Shown here: positions 58,333 to 64,000 of the stretch, piece after piece
How positions within the stretch are numbered: the stretch's first letter is position 1
Layout of the letters: every line of letters starts with the position of its first letter
From: Tuctoria greenei
Lineage: Eukaryota > Streptophyta > Magnoliopsida > Poales > Poaceae
Assembly: GCA_036927565.1 (NCBI GenBank)
Contig: JAYESD010000008.1
Span: 117,083,498 to 117,147,497 of the forward strand
Reading direction: 5' to 3'
DNA length: 64,000 nucleotides
The notes under the pieces: model-generated
Told to the model about the DNA's origin: nothing
The model's database searches: none
What the model saw: the letters and a program-made list of their open reading frames with translations, nothing else
Translations under genes and position numbers: made by a program

Positions 58333-58809
58333 ACCAGCAGGGCGTGGGCGCCGGCCGGTGCCGAAGTGACCGGCGACGACATGGGTTTGCGAGCGGCGGG
58401 GTCATCATGACACGCGAAGGATGGGACGTGGCGATGGTCGAGGGAGATGCGTTTCTAAGGACACTAAAGTGAGCAGCAGCAGGGCGTGGTCGCCGGTGCC
58501 GGAGTGGCAGCGGCGAGAGAGCCCAGCGTGCGCGTGTAGGCATCAATAAATCACACCATCACATATACTCACCAGCAGGGCGTGGGCGCCGGCCGGTGCC
58601 GTAGTGACCGGCGGTGACAGGGGTTTGCGGGAGGCGGGGTCATCATGAAACGTGAAGGATGGGACGTGGCGATGGTGGAGGGAGACGCGTCGGGGAGGTC
58701 ACTGAAGTGAGCAGCAGCAGGGTGTGGTCGCTGGTGCCGGAGTGGCCTGCGGCGAGAGAGCCCATCGTGCATGTGTAGGCATCAATAAATCACGCCATCA
58801 CATATACTG
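58333..58809. repeat. Tandem duplication of about 238 bp
   Basis: Two direct copies, 58333-58570 and 58571-58809, each start ACCAGCAGGGCGTGGGCGCC and end CATCACATATACT plus one base. They differ at a limited number of positions. An additional partial copy precedes them at about 58240-58332. The sequence is GC-rich. ORFs read through it on the minus strand are Pro/His/Arg-rich and repeat with the DNA, so I do not call a gene. Confidence 0.85.
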
Positions 58810-60840
58810 ATTAACTGCTAACTGGGACTAGGAAACTACAATCGCAATGCTAAAATATTTAGTAGAGCCCGATACATATTTATACTCGTAGTACTAGCAT
58901 GGGTTGACGAATCTTGGGGTTCCTGAGCATCAGGTGCTGCAATATTCTCTGCATACGATGTAAAGGAATTAACGTGTTATAAATATGTGTATTTTGATTG
59001 TAAAAACATTTATAGTTATACAAGGTGCTTGTTGCCCATCACGATTACTTGTAGACGACATGACGGTTTGGTGTCTTGTTCCTAAAGTAAAGAGTATATA
59101 TAGTAAGTAACAGTGATAACGTCAGATTACATGAGGATGTGTATTTTAGATCGGGCGGTGTGGTTGCTATGAACTGAAAATGTTTGTTTTGAACGGAGGA
59201 ATTAGAAATGAAGGAGTAGGAAAAAAACCGTACAATCCGAGAAAGAAAACAAGAAAAACGTGTATAAACCGTGGGAACTGAAAATCTTAGGAATACAAGT
59301 TTGTAACACAGGAATGAGAGTACAACATTGGGAGTGGTTGATAAGATAACACTGGCGTCATTTACTTCTAAATCAAGAAATTACATAGCAGATGCGGTTT
59401 TTAATAGTTATCTTTCCTGACATGGAAATGTACTAGAAATACACTACCATAAACTGTCGAAGCGACATTTATTTCGGGGCAGAGGTGTAGTGTATTTTAT
59501 ATGTGGAAACAAGTAGAATGCAATCCGATGCTAGGGTAAAATAAAAAGATGAATCGACTGTAGGATGCAGATCTAACTATTGAGGATATTGATTGCACAA
59601 TTGCACCAATAATCAGATTTTATACAAGACATTCATGAAACATAAGAGCATATAAGGAGTTGGGACGACAACTAGGAATGAACTGGCTGCAGCTGTTGGG
59701 ACGACAACTAAAGCGATAAGGAGAGAGTAGCTCTATAAAAAGACGGCATGGATAGTGTAGAACTTACGTAGCACAAAACTGGAGTCCGGGATGTCGCAGG
59801 GCGGGGTCGGCGACGAAGAGGTTCGGTAGAGCCCGTCAAACTTGGTCGCTCGACGTTGTACCCACAGTCACCAGCACCACTCACACGGGAATTTCTTAGG
59901 AATGCAAGTTTGGAACACAACACTAAGAGGAGAACATGTGTGCTGGGAACGGAAGCCACTGCGGGATTAGAGGGAGACGCACATTTATATTCGTCATGGC
60001 TAGCTACAAATGGGCGGGACTGGAATTTTGGGCGCACGGGGTGAAGTTTCAATTGTGAAAATCTCAATTGTGCGCGTCAAGAAGAACGAAAAAATTTTCG
60101 AGGGACCGCTACCTGTCGTTCATCTTTGTTTTCATGGAGATGTAAAAGCAGTCATGTGGTAGTGGGACATTCCAAAAAAAATACGAACAAAAATATGAAT
60201 TGCCAAATGTATCATTGTGCTAATGCAAACGACATGCAAATACAGAACACCCAAGTCCACGAAAGGAGGACGGCAAATCCATGGTCTAGTAAAAGATAAA
60301 CAATCAGCATTTTATATATAACATTCGTCGCAATGAAATGATAACATATACAAAGTATATACTACTACTACCAATAAAAAACATTTTCTCCTGTGATGTC
60401 TAATGTTCAGGCCGTCGATCCAAAGCCGCCTGTTATACGAGTATCACAGGTACATACGATATATATATCAACAATGTCATCGGATATTAGTTACAATGGA
60501 TAAAGTACTTTTCATGCACCTGTTCCATCAGGCGTGGACTAGTTAGCAATTTAGATGACGTAATTTCCTAATCAAGTTAATTATGCATCATGTCTGTTGT
60601 TAGTTCTATTACTTGTAAGAATAATGTTTACCGGATTTCATTCATTCAGCCACAAAAAAAAAAGACGGTCCCAAGTTACAAACATATAGGAGATGTTTTC
60701 GATAAAAGAAGTTTTTCGATACTGCATATATAAAACACATTGTTCATGAACATAAAGACATATTTCATTAACAAACAAGTAATAGGAAAACACGTAGTAG
60801 ACAGCAAGAACAAGATAAACTACACCTAATACTACTCTAC
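58810..60840. other. Non-coding stretch, no gene recognised
   Basis: AT-rich sequence. A minus-strand ORF at 59708-60067 (119 codons) has no motif I recognise. A 10-bp inverted repeat AATACACTAC/GTAGTGTATT lies at 59439-59448 and 59487-59496. Nothing else is supported. Confidence 0.4.
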
Positions 60841-60880
60841 TCAGAGATCACGAAATAGATAACCTACTCCTAATACTACT

Positions 60881-61625
60881 CTACTGGGAGAAAACCACGT
60901 CCTCCTCCTCCGCTGTTGCCGCCTCCTCCGCCTCCGCCGCCGGTGCCGCCTCCTCCTCCTCCACCACCGCCGCTGCCGCCGCTGCTGCCGCCTCCGCCTC
61001 CGCCGCTGCTGCCGCCTCCTCCTGCTCCTCCTCCGCCGCTGCCGCTGCCTCCATAGCCGCGTCCACCTTTGCCTCAAGAGACGCCTCCTGCTCTGCCTCC
61101 TCCGCTGCCGCCGCTGCCCAAGCCGCCTCATACTCCTCAACCTCCATCACAGTCTGAAGCTTCCCAGTGACGCAGTGCTTAATCTTCAGGAGGCCCTCTA
61201 CCCCAGCAACCTCCGCGATCGTTTCGTGGAGGGCGTCGAGACAACCGGCCACAGTCATCAACCCGTAGCAGTAGTGGCCCGCAGTGTCCATGCTCGTGTG
61301 GAGGGTAAGGGTCCCAAGACCCAGACGGTGACACGAGTGATCTGTGTCAGAAAAGACCTTCTGTGCCACTGCGTTGAGCGCTAGTGCGCTATGAGCGGCG
61401 GCGGACTTGGCGTCGGTGGCCACCTTAAGGTGCCGATCGAGTTCGTCGATGCGGTCGGTGAGGAGTCTGAGAGTTTGCTCAACCCAACCGGGATGAGGAA
61501 GTGCAGGCTCCGCGAGATGCGGGCGCCGCCATCAGTTCCATCGGCATTGCCTGTGGCGATGGAAACGGAGAAGGAGGTTCGGAGGACGTCGATGGCCTAG
61601 AGCGCTTCGGCGCGGGGCTACCCAT
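60881..61625 (-). CDS. Ala/Glu-rich protein of unknown function
   Basis: I do not recognise the family. The main frame (60881-61423) starts MATDAKSAAAHSALALNAVA and has an ordered N-terminal part (HRLGLGTLTLHTSMDTAGHY, VEGLLKIKHCVTGKLQTVME) followed by about 80 residues made mostly of Ala and Glu from GCC/GAG triplet repeats. Upstream the same frame reads WVEQTLRLLTDRIDELDRHL, a helix-forming stretch, so 61423 is probably not the true start. An ATG at 61625 (MGSPAPKRSRPSTSSEP) is a better candidate, but it is in another frame, so either one frameshift or a missed intron lies between. A TATA box (TATAAAG, 61743-61749, minus strand) stands about 120 bp before it. It may be a host gene captured by the CACTA element. 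Confidence 0.5.
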
Positions 61626-61742
61626 TTGTGTGGCGACGGAGGTGTAGAGAAAGAGCGAGAGGTGGTCGATGGTGGCAGGGGGAGAAGTTTAGAGGCTAGG
61701 ATCTAAGGAGTGGTGCAGCGGAGAAGCAAGAGGATAGTGAGC

Positions 61743-61749
61743 CTTTATA
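61743..61749 (-). promoter_or_regulatory. TATA box before the Ala/Glu-rich gene
   Basis: The minus strand reads CTATAAAGGC, about 120 bp upstream of the ATG at 61625. Spacing and strand fit a core promoter. Confidence 0.45.
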
Positions 61750-61859
61750 GCGGGTCGTCGTCTAAGCGGGCGTGTCGAGATGATAGAGGAAATCGCGCTT
61801 AATTATGAATCGGTCGGTGGCCCCAGTTTCCTCGAAACCGCGGTTTGCATCCTCTCGGT

Positions 61860-62381
61860 CCCAACGGCTCGACGCATCCCATTAGGAGTAAATTTACACG
61901 CGGGGAAAAACAATTTTTTTGTTATATAAAAAAATCCGTCCGTACACGCCTATGTCAACTTCGTGACCGCGCGTCTGTGCCAGCAGACGCCTTGTAGCGA
62001 ACATGGGCCTAGTCCTGCACGCATTACTTTCATTCGGATTTTTAACTGCAACTGTGCGTCATGCCTTATAACATCAGTGCACCGAACTCAACTTTCCGTG
62101 ATGGGACTAATCCTTGGCACCTGTTCCATATGTTCTTTTCTTCTCTATCTGTTGTCTAATACTATTTATGTTCTATGTTCAACATGCATGTGCGACCTCG
62201 ATGCAGTACTACTGCTGTTATTTCTAATTTCCAGGTCAATTCAATATAATCACAGAACAAAAATCAATAATATCATCACAGAACAAAAGTCAACAATATT
62301 ATCATCACAGAAGTCAATTTCACTAAAACAATATACATATGTACAAGTACAGATACAATTCATCTCAATGTTTACAAGTTT
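61860..62381. other. Spacer between the ULP1-like and Ala/Glu-rich genes
   Basis: AT-rich sequence with no supported gene. It would contain the 3' end of the ULP1-like transcript and the promoter of the Ala/Glu-rich gene. A plus-strand ORF at 61963-62403 has no family motif and is antisense to the ULP1-like tail. Confidence 0.35.
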
Positions 62382-64000
62382 TCACTTAAAACTGTTTCTA
62401 TAGGCATAGTCGCAAAGTTCTGGCACATCAGCTGCTGTACCATCCTCATCAAAGAACTCCCCTCTTTTGTGCAAAATTTCATGACGAATGAATTGACAGA
62501 GTTCAACAGCAATCCTGTCGGCTCCTCCACTAGGAATACTTCTACAAACCGGCCATTCTTCGTTCAGATTCTTCGTGTGCTGCAATATAACACATAACAA
62601 GATTTAGAATGTATTGGTTTGAACAATCTCAAAGTATAGATCAAAGTGAGAGTATACAGGAATTTATTTGGTATTTTTGGAGCAGTTGTACTATGAGCAA
62701 TTGAATTTTGAAGTTGGAATCAAAATATGAAAATAATGTTTCTGGTAATATTGAACAACAGAGAATATAAGTATTAAACTATGCTAGTTACATTGAAAAT
62801 GAAACACAAAAGTATGAAAATAAGGTATCAACATTAAGGATAACTTACATCCTCACGATTCACTCTATATACGCCGGCGGTCCGAGGATGCTCGCATAGA
62901 TAATACCCGCATAAGACACTCCCAGCAGGCTTCTTCGGACAAGCATAATACGTTTTAATGTCCAATGCATTCGTATTGGAAGGTCTCTCACCGCCAATCC
63001 GTTCCGCGTAAAACCGACAAGCGTTGTAATACAAGAAATGTCATATAAAACTTGTCAACACATTCTAAATGTGCGTAAATTAAAATTATTGAATAAACAT
63101 ACAATTTCAAAATGGAAAGGAAATCTTTGTAACGATCTGGTGAGAAATCGGCCGAGTCCAAGACTGTTGTCATTCCCCGCGTTGGCTTGATGAAGATCAT
63201 TATGTAGTGATTACTGCAAACATACAAACACACGTGGTAACAATTACCAATAATTGCTATTTCAATGTCATGTGTCGAACTTACTTGAAGTGGTACGGAT
63301 CCTTTACGAGGTCCTTGCCGTCTCTGACAAAGTTAAACATCACATGTCCTATGTATGCTGCAACTTCTGTCCTTTTATCCTTCTTAAGTTTTGCGATTGC
63401 GTTTTCAAAATATTTTTTTCATGTGTTTGAACTTTGCTGAGTCTTGATCCGCTTGGATGTCGAATAGCACCTTTGCAATCCTAGTAGGGTCAAGGATACT
63501 TGTCTTGCGCTCCAACTTTTCATTATCCATGTATTGCATCCTATTGAAGAAGTCCAGAATTGTTATAATCTCATGAAATGCGTATGCGTGTAGTGAGAAA
63601 AGCAAATACAAATATTAGAGCACTTTCAAGCACCAGACGGGCAGCAGGTTGATTTCGAGCATGCCCGATGGAAAAGGGCACGCAGCTCTTCAAATAAAAT
63701 GACTCGTCTATCCACTCCAGTGCTCCAGAATGCTTCTTCTGGAATACGAAATGTGACGCAATTAAGACCATATTTTGTGCTGGCAAGGATGTACCACTCA
63801 TGCATTCTTCTGAGCTGGACGGGTTGTTTGCTAAGTCGTACGGATGTCATGAACGGTTTCCCATTCTTAAATTCAGGAGGAACATCCTCAAGCTTGTATA
63901 TTGGAAATCCTGGTTTAACTAAAGCCGTCCGCTGATTATACATGACACTGTCTTCTTCCCACTCCTCGATATCTCCTAATGATGGCTCATGAGAAGAACG
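62382..64000 (-). pseudogene. ULP1-like (C48) cysteine protease of CACTA type, partial
   Basis: A multi-exon gene entering from the right edge. Exon pieces: 63626-64000 (ALVKPGFPIYKLEDVPPEF, then RLSKQPVQLRRMHEWYIL); about 63290-63540 (ILDPTRIAKVLFDIQADQ, then VAAYIGHVMFNFVRDG, donor GTAAGT); about 63104-63205, with the catalytic His in NHYIMIFIKP and Asp in VLDSADFSPDRY; about 62850-63030, with the catalytic Cys in GSVLCGYYLCEHPR; and 62382-62580 (WPVCRSIPSGGADRIAVELC, end at YRNSFK). The Gln usually found seven residues before the Cys is Lys here (KKPAGSVLC). Frameshifts occur at an A run near 63415 and near 63650. SUMO-protease-like domains are common passengers in CACTA elements; their role there is unproven. 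Confidence 0.75.

Larger units (their letters stand above)
53860..64000 (-). mobile_element. CACTA (En/Spm) DNA transposon, one end
   Basis: The left end starts with the terminal motif CACTACCAGGATTCCGG at 53860. Subterminal repeats follow to about 55560, then genes on the minus strand, including an En/Spm transposase-family gene (55612-57400). The ULP1-like gene at the right edge is of a type often carried by grass CACTA elements, so I place it in the same element, which then continues past 64000. The opposite terminal repeat is not in the window. Whether 57700-61900 is all element sequence or includes captured host DNA cannot be told. Confidence 0.65.

Noticed and set aside
58160..58772. 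Pro/His/Arg-rich ORFs on the minus strand
   Set aside because: They repeat with the tandem duplication and have no recognisable domain.
59439..59496. Inverted repeat AATACACTAC/GTAGTGTATT as a mini CACTA element
   Set aside because: Only 10-11 bp match, there are no subterminal repeats, and the CACTA string is not at a clean edge.
60841..61140. Arg-rich ORF overlapping the Ala/Glu-rich gene
   Set aside because: Out-of-frame reading of the same GCC/GAG triplet repeats.

Overview
This is a plant nuclear sequence, almost certainly from a grass (Poaceae). It is built almost wholly from transposable elements: SIRE/Maximus-type and Tork-like Ty1/copia elements, several Ty3/gypsy elements, large non-coding LTR elements (LARD-like), a near full-length grass-type LINE and a CACTA (En/Spm) DNA transposon. 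I see no convincing host gene except possibly an Ala/Glu-rich ORF at 60881-61625. There are no tRNA genes and no CRISPR arrays. The only rRNA sequence is a 51-bp fragment of 5S rRNA. I cannot name the species.

Layout, left to right. 1-63: end of a Tat-like LTR, which cuts a gypsy gag. 64-3232: 5' part of a minus-strand gypsy element (gag, primer site, LTR 2439-3232), inserted into the downstream ORF of the next element. 3233-12148: minus-strand SIRE-type copia element with LTR 10495-12148, gag, protease, integrase, RT-RNase H and a broken downstream ORF. 12149-14471: 3' part of an older plus-strand SIRE element. 14472-23176: LARD-like element 1. 23177-25775: 5' LTR and partial gag of a second plus-strand SIRE copy. 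25776-29436: Tork-like copia 1. 29437-47259: LARD-like element 2, with a LINE (32354-39350, minus) nested in its left LTR and a 5S rRNA fragment at the LINE 5' end. 47260-49229: Tork-like copia 2. 49230-51839: gypsy-type LTR sequence. 51840-53859: gag and LTR of a minus-strand Tat-like gypsy element. 53860-64000: CACTA transposon end, with terminal motif, 1.6 kb of subterminal repeats, an En/Spm transposase-family gene, a hairpin, a tandem duplication, the Ala/Glu-rich ORF and a ULP1-like protease gene that runs off the right edge.

The most interesting signal is not a gene. The 12-bp palindrome CGGACTAGTCCG and close variants (core TAG, AAG or TTG) form dense arrays in the U3 promoters of SIRE LTRs and of an unrelated gypsy LTR. 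Related GGTCCG/CTCCGG arrays sit in the U3 of the Tork-like and Tat-like LTRs. In the SIRE family the array ends 37-38 bp before the TATA box in both LTR copies. A second set of arrays lies between pol and the downstream ORF in two diverged copies, followed in each by a CT-rich leader and a possible intron before the ATG. That suggests an internal promoter driving the downstream ORF.

Most coding regions are damaged by stops or frameshifts, so they are relics here. The nesting order gives relative ages: plus-strand SIRE remnant, then LARD 1, SIRE 2, Tork 1, LARD 2, then Tork 2 and the LINE.
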